The notes beneath the pieces are model-generated. The model was not told where the DNA came from. It did not search any database and was given only the letters and a program-made list of their open reading frames with translations. From UBA1479 sp040221095 (GTDB taxonomy: Bacteria; Pseudomonadota; Alphaproteobacteria; Rhodospirillales; Casp-alpha2): a DNA stretch of 64,000 nt. Shown here piece after piece: positions 37,178-46,712 of this stretch. How positions within the stretch are numbered: the stretch's first letter is position 1; every line of letters begins with the position of its first letter. The stretch spans positions 124,001-188,000 of the forward strand of contig JAVJVP010000016.1 in the NCBI GenBank assembly GCA_040221095.1, given 5' to 3'. The translations under genes were made by a program, and so were the position numbers.

Positions 37178-37376
37178 GTTTATCTCCTCGTTCCCCCCGC
37201 ATTTACCATCGGGGGCGGTTCTTAAATACCCGGAAACCGGTCGTCTTAATTGGGTGCGCGGGACTATAACCGCAAGACCGCGCGATGCAAACGCAAACCG
37301 GCGAAATTTTGCCTATTACCGGCGGCGGCACGCAGACGATTGACGGCTTGCGCTCTCCGGCCTAATTTCCGCCGCC

Positions 37377-38234
37377 ATGACCGATATTGATATGCACAAG
37401 GTTCTCGACCGCATCGCCGATGCGCTGGACCGTCTCGCCCCGCCGCCTGTTCCCGAAAACGACATGTCCGTCGCCGACGCCTTCGTCTGGCACGCCGACA
37501 CGGCCTGGCTGGAGCCGGTCCCCAAGGTCAACCGGGTCGAAATGGACCTGCTGCGCGGCATCGACATGCAGGTCCAGCAGCTGATGGACAACACCCAGCG
37601 CTTCGCCAAGGGCCTGCCCGCCAACAACGCCCTGTTGTGGGGGGCTCGCGGCACGGGGAAAAGCTCTCTGGTCAAGGCCCTGCACGCGGAAATCAACGCC
37701 GAGCAGCCGAACTCCCTGGTGCTGGTGGAAATCCACCGCGAGGACATCCCCTCCCTGCCCGCCCTGCTGTCGGTGCTGCGCGCCGGCGGACGTCGCTGCC
37801 TCGTGTTCTGCGACGATCTCAGCTTCGATACCGAGGACACGTCCTACAAGTCGCTCAAGGCCGTGCTTGACGGCGGCATCGAGGGGCGGCCCGAAAACGT
37901 CCTGTTCTACGCCACGTCCAACCGCCGCCACCTGATCTCGCGCGACATGATCGAAAACGAACGCTCCACCGCCATCAATCCCGGCGAGGCGGTCGAGGAA
38001 AAGGTCTCGCTGTCGGACCGCTTCGGCCTGTGGCTCGGCTTTCACAACCTGGATCAGCAGACCTATTTCCAGATCGTCGAAGGCTATGCCAGGCGCTATG
38101 GCCTGGACGGCCCCGATGTCGATTTGCGCCGCGAAGCCAATGAATGGTCGGTGACCCGGGGTTCGCGCTCGGGCCGCGTCGCCTGGCAGTACATCCAGAA
38201 TTTGGCCGGCCGTCTGGGCAAGAACCTGGACTGA
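37377..38234 (+). CDS. DUF815 AAA-type ATPase
   Basis: The 285-residue protein has Walker A GARGTGKSS near residues 87-95 and Walker B-like CLVFCDDLSF near 140-149, followed by the sensor ATSNRRHLI. DUF815 ATPases are widespread and uncharacterised. It is divergent from yajC in the usual alphaproteobacterial position between yajC and the nlpD-like gene. Confidence 0.9.
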   Translation: MTDIDMHKVLDRIADALDRLAPPPVPENDMSVADAFVWHADTAWLEPVPKVNRVEMDLLRGIDMQVQQLMDNTQRFAKGLPANNALLWGARGTGKSSLVKALHAEINAEQPNSLVLVEIHREDIPSLPALLSVLRAGGRRCLVFCDDLSFDTEDTSYKSLKAVLDGGIEGRPENVLFYATSNRRHLISRDMIENERSTAINPGEAVEEKVSLSDRFGLWLGFHNLDQQTYFQIVEGYARRYGLDGPDVDLRREANEWSVTRGSRSGRVAWQYIQNLAGRLGKNLD

Positions 38235-38360
38235 CCGCGGCCGCGTCGCGCCCTGTCATGCTCCCGTAATCTTATTGTCGTATTCAATGAATACGGGAAC
38301 TGGCCGGGCGCCCCGTTTGTGGTATGCTAAGTGGTTGCTTGGGAACGGGGAATACGTGTC

Positions 38361-38552
38361 ATGGTGGCATCGTCAGATGATGACGACTGGCAGGCCAGCA
38401 TCGCGGAGCTGAAAAAGATGGCCCACGACGTCTCGGGCCTGCCGCCTTCCGTCAAGCATATGATCGAGCAGGCCTGGCTGGCCGCCGAAAAGGGCCAGGA
38501 AGCCATGGCCCGCGAGCTTCTGGCCCAGGCCAAGCGCAAGATCGAATCCTGA
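38361..38552 (+). CDS. Small helical protein of unknown function
   Basis: From ATG 38361 the product is 63 residues: an acidic N terminus (SSDDDDW) and two amphipathic helices (IAELKKMAHDV, AMARELLAQAKRKIE). A start at 38331 would add ten residues but has no better ribosome-binding site. It ends two bases before the stop of the convergent nlpD-like gene. No family is recognised. Confidence 0.55.
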   Translation: MVASSDDDDWQASIAELKKMAHDVSGLPPSVKHMIEQAWLAAEKGQEAMARELLAQAKRKIES

Positions 38553-38554
38553 GA

Positions 38555-39634
38555 TCAGGTCGGCTTTGACGACAGGAACTGCTGCGGATTGACCGCACGC
38601 TTGTTCTTGCGCAATTCGAAATGCAGCTGCGGTTCCGCCACCCCGCCGGTGTCGCCCACCGTCGCGATCTTCTGGCCCCGGCGCACCCGGTCGCCCTTGG
38701 CCACGGCCAGCTGGTCCGTATGGGCATAGGCGGAAATCCACCCGCCGTCGTGCTTGATCAGGACCAGATTTCCGAACCCGCGCAACTCGTTCCCGACATA
38801 GGCGACGACGCCGTTTTCCGTGGCCACCACGGGCGTGCCCCGGGGGGCCCGGATGTTGATGCCGTCGTTGCGCAGGCCGCTTTGCTTGACCCCGAAGCGC
38901 GAGATCACCCGTCCCCCGGACACGGGCCAGTAAAACCCGCTGCCGCTGCGCTTGGGCGGGCCCGGCAGGACACGGTTCGCCACCGCCGCCGGCGCCTTGG
39001 GCCGTTGCGGCGGCGTCACCTGGATGGATGACGGAGGAGCAGCCTGGGGGGCCGCGGCCGGTTCCGGGTCTGGGTCAGGACGATGAGGGGCTTTGACCGA
39101 TTGCAGGGTGCCGGTCGGGATCAGCAGATCCTCGCCGACGCGGATCGTATAGGGCGGGCGGATGCCGTTGATGCGCGCCAGCTCGTTGGGCTCCACGTCG
39201 TACTTCTGGGCGATGGCATAGACCGTTTCCCCGGCCGACACGTTGTGCTGGCGGCCGCGCGGCAGGACCAGGCGCTGGTTGACGTGCAGGATGAAGGGCG
39301 GCTCCAGGCCGTTGGCCTCGATCAGGGGGCGCAGGCCGACCCGGTGGCGGCGCGAAATGGCGTAAAGCGTGTCGCCCGGGCCGACGCGCACGGCCGAAGC
39401 CCCGACGAAGGTCAAATCCCCGCCCTCGCGGCGCCGGGCATCCGTGCCCTCGTCGGCGCGTGCCGCGGCCGGAGCCTGTGTTGGTTCCTGGGTCTGAGCG
39501 CGCGGGGCGGGTCCCGGCGTCTCGGAGCGCGGCGGCCATTCGGCGGCGCCGCAGGCGGCCAGGATCGACAGCAGCATTACCGCCGCCCCGATCTTTCCGC
39601 TTCCGCGCCAATTCCCGGCCATTCGCATCCTCAT
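38555..39634 (-). CDS. nlpD: NlpD-like lipoprotein: two LysM domains and a degenerate M23 (LytM) domain
   Basis: The 359-residue product has a lipobox LAAC (Cys28), two LysM peptidoglycan-binding repeats (VGPGDTLYAISRRH and VSAGETVYAIAQKY) and a C-terminal LytM fold. Zinc ligands of active M23 peptidases are missing: the HxxxD segment reads RNDGIN, and the HxH motif reads PQLHFE. This matches NlpD/EnvC-type activators of cell-wall amidases rather than an enzyme. Gene order surE-pcm-nlpD supports the name. A later ATG (39622) is an alternative start. Confidence 0.9.
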   Translation of the reverse strand: MRMRMAGNWRGSGKIGAAVMLLSILAACGAAEWPPRSETPGPAPRAQTQEPTQAPAAARADEGTDARRREGGDLTFVGASAVRVGPGDTLYAISRRHRVGLRPLIEANGLEPPFILHVNQRLVLPRGRQHNVSAGETVYAIAQKYDVEPNELARINGIRPPYTIRVGEDLLIPTGTLQSVKAPHRPDPDPEPAAAPQAAPPSSIQVTPPQRPKAPAAVANRVLPGPPKRSGSGFYWPVSGGRVISRFGVKQSGLRNDGINIRAPRGTPVVATENGVVAYVGNELRGFGNLVLIKHDGGWISAYAHTDQLAVAKGDRVRRGQKIATVGDTGGVAEPQLHFELRKNKRAVNPQQFLSSKPT

Positions 39635-39642
39635 GCCCGCTG

Positions 39643-40317
39643 TTACGCCGGTGCGGCGACGCCCGCCACCAGGGGCACGAAACGGACCTCGCCCATATCC
39701 TCGATCTCGAGGCCGAGCGGCCCCTTATCGACCCGGTACAGGCGCTGCTCGCCGTCGCCCGACTGGCTGCCGACCGGCACGATCATGATCCCGCCCTCGG
39801 CCAGTTGCGACAACAGCACGGGCGGGATGTCCTCGGCGGCGGCGGTGACGATGATGCGCTCGAACGGCGCCTGCTCGGGCCAGCCGAGCGACCCGTCACC
39901 CAGATGCGTGGTGATGTTGGTCAGGCCGAAATGGCGGAACCGGCGCTCGGCCTCGCCCAACAGCCCCTTGTGGCGCTCGATGGTGTAAAGCCGGCGGCAC
40001 AGCAGCGACAAAACCACGGACTGATAGCCGCAGCCGGTGCCGATCTCCAGAACCTTGGTGCGGTCCGTGACCTCCAGCGCCTCGGTCATGCGCGCCACCA
40101 CCCAGGGCTGGCTGATGGTCTGCTGATGGCCGATGGGCAGGGCCAGGTTGCGGTAGGCCCGGTCCTGAAAGGCCTCGGTCACGAACTGCTCGCGCGGCAC
40201 CCGGCCGATGGCTTCCAGCACCCGTTCGTCGGCGACACCCAGGCGGCGCAGACTTTCCAGCAGGTCCGTGCGCTCCGCCGCCAGGGCCTCCTCCAGCGCG
40301 GGACGCACCCGGTTCAC
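39643..40317 (-). CDS. pcm: Protein-L-isoaspartate O-methyltransferase
   Basis: Pcm repairs isoaspartyl damage in proteins using S-adenosylmethionine. The 224-residue product shows the SAM motif VLEIGTGCGYQSVVLS near residues 88-103 and the family segments GHQQTISQPWVVA and PEQAPFERIIVTAA. It starts within the surE stop region (ATGA-type overlap at 40314-40317), so it is coupled to surE. Confidence 0.96.
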   Translation of the reverse strand: MNRVRPALEEALAAERTDLLESLRRLGVADERVLEAIGRVPREQFVTEAFQDRAYRNLALPIGHQQTISQPWVVARMTEALEVTDRTKVLEIGTGCGYQSVVLSLLCRRLYTIERHKGLLGEAERRFRHFGLTNITTHLGDGSLGWPEQAPFERIIVTAAAEDIPPVLLSQLAEGGIMIVPVGSQSGDGEQRLYRVDKGPLGLEIEDMGEVRFVPLVAGVAAPA

Positions 40318-41096
40318 GGGAAGACCTCGCGCAGGCGCTCAAGCTCCCGCCCCGCTGTCAGGTCAAGACTCAGGGGCGTCACGGAAATCACCTTGCGCCG
40401 GCAGGCGTCCAAGTCCGTGCCGTCCTGGAACTTCTCCTCATCGCGCTGCACCCCGACCCAGTAATAGGCATCCCCCCGGGGGTCGCGGCCGTCCTGGATT
40501 TCGCCGCCGATCTTGCGCCTGCCCTGGCGCGTGACCTCCATGCCCGTGACCGCGCCGGGCGGACAGTCGGGAATGTTGACGTTGAGCAGGATCGCCGGAT
40601 CGAAATCATAACCAACAAGACGTTCCAGAATTTTCGGCATCCAGAATTCGGACGTCTCCCAGATCACGTTGCGGTTGTCGTCGTATTCCTGGGAAAAAGC
40701 GACGGAGGGAATGCCCAGAAGCGCGCCTTCCATGGCCGCCGCGACGGTGCCTGAATAATGCACGTCCTCGCCCAGATTGCCGCCCCGGTTGACCCCGGAC
40801 ATGACGATATCGGGACGCAGATCCTTCATCACCCTGTTCACCCCCAGAAGCACGCTGTCCGTCGGCGTGCCGTCCACGGCGAAGCGCCCGTCGGACACGT
40901 TGCGGATGCGCAACGGGCGGCGCAGGGTCAGGGAATGGCTGGTTGCCGATTGTTCCGTTTCGGGGGCGACGACCCAGACCTCGCGGGCCACGGCGCGCAC
41001 GGCCTTTTCCAAAACCTTGATGCCCGGCGCATGGATGCCGTCGTCGTTGGATATGAGCACCCGGGCCTGGCTCAGATCGATGCACCGGCGGGTCAT
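40314..41096 (-). CDS. surE: 5'/3'-nucleotidase SurE
   Basis: SurE is a metal-dependent phosphatase acting on nucleoside monophosphates, often linked with stress survival. VLISNDDGIHAPGI near residues 13-26 holds the metal-binding Asp-Asp pair, and MSGVNRGGNLGEDVHYSGTV the rest of the active site. Length is 260 residues. Its ATG overlaps the serS stop (41093-41096). Confidence 0.97.
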   Translation of the reverse strand: MTRRCIDLSQARVLISNDDGIHAPGIKVLEKAVRAVAREVWVVAPETEQSATSHSLTLRRPLRIRNVSDGRFAVDGTPTDSVLLGVNRVMKDLRPDIVMSGVNRGGNLGEDVHYSGTVAAAMEGALLGIPSVAFSQEYDDNRNVIWETSEFWMPKILERLVGYDFDPAILLNVNIPDCPPGAVTGMEVTRQGRRKIGGEIQDGRDPRGDAYYWVGVQRDEEKFQDGTDLDACRRKVISVTPLSLDLTAGRELERLREVFP

Positions 41097-42367
41097 GCTT
41101 TTCTGATGACCTCAAGCCCGCCCATGTAGGGCCGCAGAACCTCGGGCACGGTGATCGAGCCGTCGGCCTGCTGATAGTTTTCCAGCACGCCGATCATGGC
41201 GCGGCCGACGGCGACGCCGGAGCCGTTCAGGGTATGCACGAAGCGCGTCCCCTTCTCGCCCTTCACGCGGCAGCGCGCCTTCATGCGCCGGGCCTGGAAA
41301 TCGCCGCAGTTGGAGCAGCTGGAGATTTCCCGGTACCGGTCCTGCCCCGGCAGCCAGATTTCGATGTCATAGGTCTTGCGCGCGCCAAACCCCATGTCGC
41401 CCGTGGACAGCACCACGACACGGTAGGGCAGGCCCAGCTTCTGCAGCACCGCCTCGGCGCAGCCGGTCATGCGCTCCAGCTCGTCGTCGGAGGATTCGGG
41501 GGCCGAGATGGTGACCATCTCGACCTTCTTGAACTGGTGCTGGCGGATCATGCCGCGGGTGTCCTTGCCGGCGGCACCCGCTTCGGAGCGGTAGCAGTCG
41601 GTCAGCGCGGCATAGCGGAAGGGCAGCCGGTCGTCGTCGACGATCTCGCCCGCCATCAGGTTGGTCAGGGGCACCTCGGCCGTCGGGATCAGCCAATAGC
41701 CGTTGTCCGTGTGGAACAGGTCCTCGGCGAACTTCGGCAGCTGGCCCGTGCCATACATGGCAGCGTCGTTGACCAGGGTCGGGGGCGCCACCTCGGTCAG
41801 GCCGTGGTCGTTGACATGCAGGTCGAGCATGAAGTTGGCGATCGCGCGCTCCAGCCGCGCCAGGGGGCCGGACAGCACGACGAAGCGCGAGCCGGACATC
41901 TTGGCCGCGTTCTCGAAATCCATGTGGCCCAGGCTCTCGCCCAGGTCGACATGGTCCCGGGCCGCGAAATCGAAGGTTTTGGGCGCACCCCATTTGCGGA
42001 TTTCCACGTTGGCGCTTTCGTCGGCCCCGTCGGGCACGTCGGCCGCCGGCAGATTAGGGATGCCGGACAGGGCGTCGTCCAGCACCTGCTCCGCCTCCTT
42101 GGCCTCGGCCTCGGCTGCGGCCTGGGCGTCCTTGGACTGCGACACCTTGGCCAGAATCTCCGTGGCATCCTCGCCCTTCGACTTGGCGATGCCGATCTGC
42201 TTGGACAGGGCGTTGCGTTCGGTCTGGATTTCCTGGGCGCGGGTTTCGGCGGCGCGGCGTTTCTTGTCGAGCGCGACCAGCCCCTCGGCGGCGGGCGGAA
42301 GCCCCCGGCGCGCGAGCCCCGCATCGAAGGCGTCGGGGTTTTCACGGATCCATTTGATGTCGAACAT
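41093..42367 (-). CDS. serS: Seryl-tRNA synthetase
   Basis: This class II synthetase charges tRNA-Ser. The 424-residue product has the N-terminal coiled-coil arm (about 25-105) that grips the long variable arm of tRNA-Ser, then the catalytic core with motif 2 (CYRSEAGAAGKDTRGMIRQHQF) split at about 270-290 and motif 3 (GSGVAVGRAMIGVLENYQ). It starts the serS-surE-pcm-nlpD coupled series. Confidence 0.98.
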   Translation of the reverse strand: MFDIKWIRENPDAFDAGLARRGLPPAAEGLVALDKKRRAAETRAQEIQTERNALSKQIGIAKSKGEDATEILAKVSQSKDAQAAAEAEAKEAEQVLDDALSGIPNLPAADVPDGADESANVEIRKWGAPKTFDFAARDHVDLGESLGHMDFENAAKMSGSRFVVLSGPLARLERAIANFMLDLHVNDHGLTEVAPPTLVNDAAMYGTGQLPKFAEDLFHTDNGYWLIPTAEVPLTNLMAGEIVDDDRLPFRYAALTDCYRSEAGAAGKDTRGMIRQHQFKKVEMVTISAPESSDDELERMTGCAEAVLQKLGLPYRVVVLSTGDMGFGARKTYDIEIWLPGQDRYREISSCSNCGDFQARRMKARCRVKGEKGTRFVHTLNGSGVAVGRAMIGVLENYQQADGSITVPEVLRPYMGGLEVIRKA

Positions 42368-42512
42368 CGCTGTCTCTTCGGGGTGTCGTTGGCGGGACGG
42401 CGGAACGGGTCCCCGGGGCCGCAGGGCGCCGGTGTCCTTTCGCGCACTTATAGGCGGGGGAGCCGGCGCCGTCCAGGGGCGGCGGGGCGTTTATGCGACA
42501 GGGAAACGTGGA

Positions 42513-43394
42513 CTACGGGCCGGGCTCGGCCGCCGCTTTCTCGTTCGCCTTCTCATCGTCATCGTCGTCGTCCAGATCGTCGTCCTCGGCGTCCGGATCG
42601 TCGCCGCGCTTCTTCTCGACCAGTCGCGCGCACCAGATGGAAATTTCGTAGAGCATGATGGTCGGCACGGCCAAGCCGATCTGGCTGATGACGTCGGGCG
42701 GGGTCAGGATCGCCGCCGCGACGAAGGCGATGACGATCGCGTACTTGCGCTTTGCGCGCAGGCCCTTGGAATTGACGATCCCGATGCGCGCCAGCAGCGT
42801 GATCACCACGGGCAGCTCGAAACAGATCCCGAAGGCGAAGATCAACTGCATGACCAGGGACAGGTACTGGTCGACCTTGGCTTCCAGCTGGATCGGCAGG
42901 GAGCCGTCGATACCCGCCGATTCGAACCCCAGGAAGAACTTCCAGGCCATGGGGAAGATCAGATAGTAGACCAGCGCCCCACCCATGAAGAACAGGATCG
43001 GCGTCGCCACCAGGAAGGGCGCCAGGGTGCGCTTTTCGTGCTTGTACAGGCCCGGCGCCACGAAGCCCCAGAACTGCATGGCGATGAAGGGAAAGCCCAC
43101 GAACAGCGCGGCGAAGAACGAGACCTTCAAATAGGTGAAGAAGGCTTCGTGCAGGGCCGTATAGATCAACCGGCGCTGACCGCCGGATTCATGCATGATG
43201 TCGGCCAGCGGCTGAACCAGGAACGCATAGATGTGTTCCGAAAACCCATAGGCGATGAAGAACAGCACGATCAGCGCCACGAAGCAGTAGATCAGGCGCG
43301 TGCGCAGTTCCAACAGATGCTCCAGCAGCGGCATCTTGCTCTCGTCGGCGCCGATCCCGTCAGGATCGAATTCATCGTGGGCTGTATCGGCCAT
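42513..43394 (-). CDS. tatC: Sec-independent (Tat) translocase subunit TatC
   Basis: TatC recognises twin-arginine signal peptides. The 293-residue product has six membrane helices and the conserved MPLLEHLLELRTRLIY at residues 19-34 and the FAFGICFELPVV segment. The C-terminal 40 residues are acidic and repetitive (DDD/EDDD), an extension beyond the usual length. It lies eight bases after tatB. Confidence 0.97.
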   Translation of the reverse strand: MADTAHDEFDPDGIGADESKMPLLEHLLELRTRLIYCFVALIVLFFIAYGFSEHIYAFLVQPLADIMHESGGQRRLIYTALHEAFFTYLKVSFFAALFVGFPFIAMQFWGFVAPGLYKHEKRTLAPFLVATPILFFMGGALVYYLIFPMAWKFFLGFESAGIDGSLPIQLEAKVDQYLSLVMQLIFAFGICFELPVVITLLARIGIVNSKGLRAKRKYAIVIAFVAAAILTPPDVISQIGLAVPTIMLYEISIWCARLVEKKRGDDPDAEDDDLDDDDDDEKANEKAAAEPGP

Positions 43395-43402
43395 GGGGGC
43401 GC

Positions 43403-43852
43403 CTAGGTTTTCGCCGTGTCGGCGGCGGGCTGCGGCGCCGGCTCAGCCGTGGTCACCGGCTCGCTCGGCGGCGGCGGGGGGGCCGCCGTCACGGGGGCTT
43501 CCGCGCCGGACCGGGCCGCCTCGGTGGAGGTGGTCTTGGCTTCGGTCATGGTCTCGCGCACGGCGCCGTCCAGGTCGGCGGCCTTTTCGATCTCGCCGTC
43601 CGGATCCAGGTTGTCCTTGATCTCTTTGGTCACGTCGTAATGGGCGATCTTGTTGGCCTCGCGGCGGATGTCGTCCAATTCGGCCTCGCGCGCGACCTCG
43701 TCCAGGCCCGATTGAAATTCACCGGCCATGGATCGCAGCTTGCGGATCGCCCGCATTACCGTGCGCACGGCGCGCGGAAGATCCTTGGGACCGATCACGA
43801 TGATCGCCAGGATGGCGACGATGAACAGTTCCTGCCAGCCGATATCGAACAT
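43403..43852 (-). CDS. tatB: Sec-independent (Tat) translocase subunit TatB
   Basis: The 149-residue product starts MFDIGWQELFIVAILAIIVI and has the conserved GPKDLP after one helix, then an amphipathic helix. The C-terminal 50 residues are rich in Ala, Pro and Glu. ATG 43852 is chosen because the family N terminus MFDIGW begins there; the longer frame adds 19 unsupported residues. Confidence 0.95.
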   Translation of the reverse strand: MFDIGWQELFIVAILAIIVIGPKDLPRAVRTVMRAIRKLRSMAGEFQSGLDEVAREAELDDIRREANKIAHYDVTKEIKDNLDPDGEIEKAADLDGAVRETMTEAKTTSTEAARSGAEAPVTAAPPPPPSEPVTTAEPAPQPAADTAKT

Positions 43853-43931
43853 GGCGGATCGTTGCTCCGTTTGGCCTTTGTAGAAGTGAGCGGGCGGGCC
43901 CAAATTCAAAAGGACACGCTGCCCGCAATGG

Positions 43932-44177
43932 TTAGCCGGCGGCCTTGTCTTTTTCCGCCGTGGCCGTCTGCGACGGCGTGTCGGCCTGCTCGGCGTCGAT
44001 CGCCTTGCGCTCGGTCGTTCCGTCGGCGGTCTCGTCGTCCTCTTTCATGCTTTTCTTGAACGATTTCAGGCCCTTACCGAAATCCCCCATGAGCCGCGAA
44101 ATTTTGCCGCCGCCGCCGAAAAGAACGAGGACAACGACCAGGACAACCAGCCAATGCCAGATGCTGAATGTACCCAT
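43932..44177 (-). CDS. tatA: Sec-independent (Tat) translocase subunit TatA
   Basis: The 81-residue product begins MGTFSIWHWLVVLVVVLVLF and has the TatA FGGGGKISRLMGDFGKGLKSF hinge and amphipathic helix, spread over residues 20-40. The usual GxxK/P turn is GGGKI. It forms the Tat pore with TatC. About 80 bases separate it from tatB. Confidence 0.95.
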   Translation of the reverse strand: MGTFSIWHWLVVLVVVLVLFGGGGKISRLMGDFGKGLKSFKKSMKEDDETADGTTERKAIDAEQADTPSQTATAEKDKAAG

Positions 44178-44388
44178 TTTCTGCTTTCTCTTGTGGTTCC
44201 AAAGATTTAGGAGGCCGGATGATGGCAGATACGAAGTTGGGCCGCAATGCCCCCGGTCAGCCCCCTTGACCGGGATAGATGTAAGGGAATCGGCCAGCCA
44301 TGCAAGGCTTTTCGGCCCGCTTTCGCGAATAAGTCCGGCAGGCGGAAATCACGGCCGCTTCGGCCCCCGATTCCCCTGCCCCGTCCCC

Positions 44389-45090
44389 CTAACCGGCGGA
44401 TTTCAGGCCGTCGTCCGGATCGAGGTCGTCGACGCGGTCGTCCTCGGTAATGTCGGCGCCGCCCGGCGGCGGCGCGTCGCCCTCGTTGTCGTCTTCCATA
44501 TCGACCCCGTCGCTGGTGGCCGTCAACTCGCCGTGGGCGCGGTAGACGTTGAGCGCCGGACCCGCTTCCAGCAGGCCCATGGCCTTCAGTTCCTTGATGC
44601 CGGGCAGATCGCGCAGGGTTTCCAGCCCGAAATGGTCGAGGAAGCCGTCCGTGGTGCCCCAGGTCAGCGGCCGGCCCGGCCCCTCCTTGCGCCCGCGCGG
44701 CCTGATCCAGCCTTCCTCAAGCAAAATGTCCATGGTGCCCTTGCTTAAGCTGACACCGCGGATTTCCTCGATCTCGGCCCGGGTGATGGGCTGGTGATAG
44801 GCGATGATGGCAAGCGTCTCGATGGCCGCGCGTGACAGCTTGCGCGTGACCTCGATGTGCTTGGTCATCTGCGCCGCCAGATCCTCGGCCGTGCGGAACG
44901 CCCAGGACCCGCCGGCGCGGATCAGGGTGACCCCGCGCCCGGCGTACTGGTCCTGCAGTTCGGCCAAAAGCGCCTTGAGGTCCGCATCCTCGGGCAGGCG
45001 GTTGGACAGCACCCGTTCCGTGAGCGGCTCGGCCGAGGCAAACAGCACGGCCTCCAGCAGGCGCAGGTGGTCGCGGTTGACGTCGCTCAT
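44389..45090 (-). CDS. scpB: Segregation and condensation protein B
   Basis: ScpB is the kite subunit of the SMC-ScpAB condensin that compacts and segregates chromosomes. The 233-residue product has the paired winged-helix layout, with RLLEAVLFASAEPLTERVL and AIETLAIIAYHQPITRAEIE near residues 91-110. The C-terminal 40 residues are acidic and disordered. It lies six bases after scpA. The 211-base gap to tatA shows nothing else. Confidence 0.95.
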   Translation of the reverse strand: MSDVNRDHLRLLEAVLFASAEPLTERVLSNRLPEDADLKALLAELQDQYAGRGVTLIRAGGSWAFRTAEDLAAQMTKHIEVTRKLSRAAIETLAIIAYHQPITRAEIEEIRGVSLSKGTMDILLEEGWIRPRGRKEGPGRPLTWGTTDGFLDHFGLETLRDLPGIKELKAMGLLEAGPALNVYRAHGELTATSDGVDMEDDNEGDAPPPGGADITEDDRVDDLDPDDGLKSAG

Positions 45091-45096
45091 GGTCTA

Positions 45097-45945
45097 TTAC
45101 TCCCCGCCGTCGGCATCGCTGCCGCCGACCACGCGGGGCCCGGTGGCGGAGACGGCGTCATGGCCGCCATCGGTGCGGGCCCGCAGGTAGATCGGGCCAT
45201 ACATATCAGATTGGCGAATGTTCACTTTGCCTTCCTTGGCGAGTTCCAAACTGGCGGCGAAGGTGGACGCCACCGCCGATTTCCCGAACAGTCCGCCCCG
45301 CAGTTCCTCGGGTAGATAGCTCCACAGGGACTGCCAGTCGGGGGTCCGGCCGAGCAGGCGGCGCAGGCGCTTGAGCGCGTCCTCGACCGTATAAACCTCG
45401 AACGGTTCGATGTGCAACGTCCGGTCGCCGCCGGCCCCCCGCCGGCGCTGGCGGGCATAGGCCTGCAGCAGCTCGTACAGATTGACGTCCAGGACCTGTT
45501 CGGTCTCCACCGGATGCTTTTCAGGCGCCCCCCGGGCGAAGAAGTCGCGGCCCAGCTGCGCCCGTTCGGTCAGCAGCAGGCCGGCGTTCTGCATGGCTTC
45601 CAGGCGTTGCATCTGGAACGCCAGGGCGGCGGCCATCTCCTCGCCCGTGGGTTCGTCCTCGCCGCCCAGGTCGGGCAGCAGCAGGCGCGATTTCAGATAG
45701 GCCAGCCAGGCCGCCATGACCAGATAGTCGGCGGCGATCTCCAGGTTGGTCTGCTGGGCGGCGGCGATGAATTTCAGGTACTGGTCGGCCAGGGCCAGGA
45801 TCGAAATCTGGGTGATGTCGAGCTTATGGTCGCGGGCCAGGGACAGCAGAACGTCGAGCGGCCCTTCATAGCCGTCGAGATCGACCACGAAGATAACCTC
45901 GCGGTGCACCGTCGGCGTCTCCGGGGTATCGAAATCGTCGCTCAT
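45097..45945 (-). CDS. scpA: Segregation and condensation protein A
   Basis: ScpA is the kleisin subunit bridging the SMC heads. The 282-residue product has the N-terminal DLDGYEGPLDVLLSLARDHK and YLVMAAWLAYLKSRLLLP. The C-terminal winged helix ends around FAASLELAKEGKVNIRQS. ATG 45945 is preferred, preceded by AAGGA; the longer frame is not supported. Confidence 0.95.
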   Translation of the reverse strand: MSDDFDTPETPTVHREVIFVVDLDGYEGPLDVLLSLARDHKLDITQISILALADQYLKFIAAAQQTNLEIAADYLVMAAWLAYLKSRLLLPDLGGEDEPTGEEMAAALAFQMQRLEAMQNAGLLLTERAQLGRDFFARGAPEKHPVETEQVLDVNLYELLQAYARQRRRGAGGDRTLHIEPFEVYTVEDALKRLRRLLGRTPDWQSLWSYLPEELRGGLFGKSAVASTFAASLELAKEGKVNIRQSDMYGPIYLRARTDGGHDAVSATGPRVVGGSDADGGE

Positions 45946-46010
45946 GCCAATCCTTACGTTTCCGGCCTTGCGTTTCCACCCCTGGGTTTCAGGCCCGGCC
46001 GGCCCCGGTT

Positions 46011-46712
46011 TTAGGCGAGTCCGAGGCCCGCGAACAGGAAATTCATCAGGGCCGACGCGGGCACCCCGACCAGCCACATGAAAACATTCAGGTCCATGCC
46101 GATCTGATCGCCGATCATGGGCAGTAGGAACACGCCCCCCAGGATAATCAGGAATCCCACCCGTTCCAACCGGGCAAGGGGCCGGGCCAGGACATCGGGC
46201 AGCAGGCCGACAGCGACCCGCCCGCCGTCCAGCGGCGGTATCGGCAGCATGTTGAACACCGCCAGAATCAGGTTGATCCACACGGAATTGACCAGATTCT
46301 GGGCGACCCATCTGGCGCCCTCGGGCGGCAGGGCGGACAGGCCGGTCAGCGCCACGGCGGACAGCACCGCCAGGATCAGGTTGGCCCCCGGCCCGGCGGC
46401 GGCGACCAGCACCATGTCTCGGCGCGGCCGGTTGAGGCGGGAAAAATTCACCGGCACCGGCTTGGCGAAGCCGAACACGAAGCGCCCGCCGGAACCCAGC
46501 AGCAACAGGGCCGGCAACAGGACCGTGCCGAAGGGGTCGATGTGCTTCAGGGGATTGAAGGTCACCCGGCCCAGGTTTTTCGCCGTGGCGTCGCCCAACA
46601 GGTTGGCGACGAAGCCGTGCGCGGCCTCGTGAAAGGTCACGGCCAGCAGCACCGGCACGATCCAGACGGAGGCCGTATAGGCCATTCCGGCGAGATCGAA
46701 ATTATCCATCAT
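46011..46712 (-). CDS. Site-2 protease family (M50) membrane metallopeptidase
   Basis: The 233-residue membrane protein has the zinc-binding HEAAH at residues 28-32 within the first helices and the second motif NMLPIPPLDGGR near 159-170. It lacks a PDZ domain, as in the short Rv-type family. It may cut membrane proteins within the bilayer; its target is unknown. It overlaps the nagZ stop by ATGA. Confidence 0.9.
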   Translation of the reverse strand: MMDNFDLAGMAYTASVWIVPVLLAVTFHEAAHGFVANLLGDATAKNLGRVTFNPLKHIDPFGTVLLPALLLLGSGGRFVFGFAKPVPVNFSRLNRPRRDMVLVAAAGPGANLILAVLSAVALTGLSALPPEGARWVAQNLVNSVWINLILAVFNMLPIPPLDGGRVAVGLLPDVLARPLARLERVGFLIILGGVFLLPMIGDQIGMDLNVFMWLVGVPASALMNFLFAGLGLA

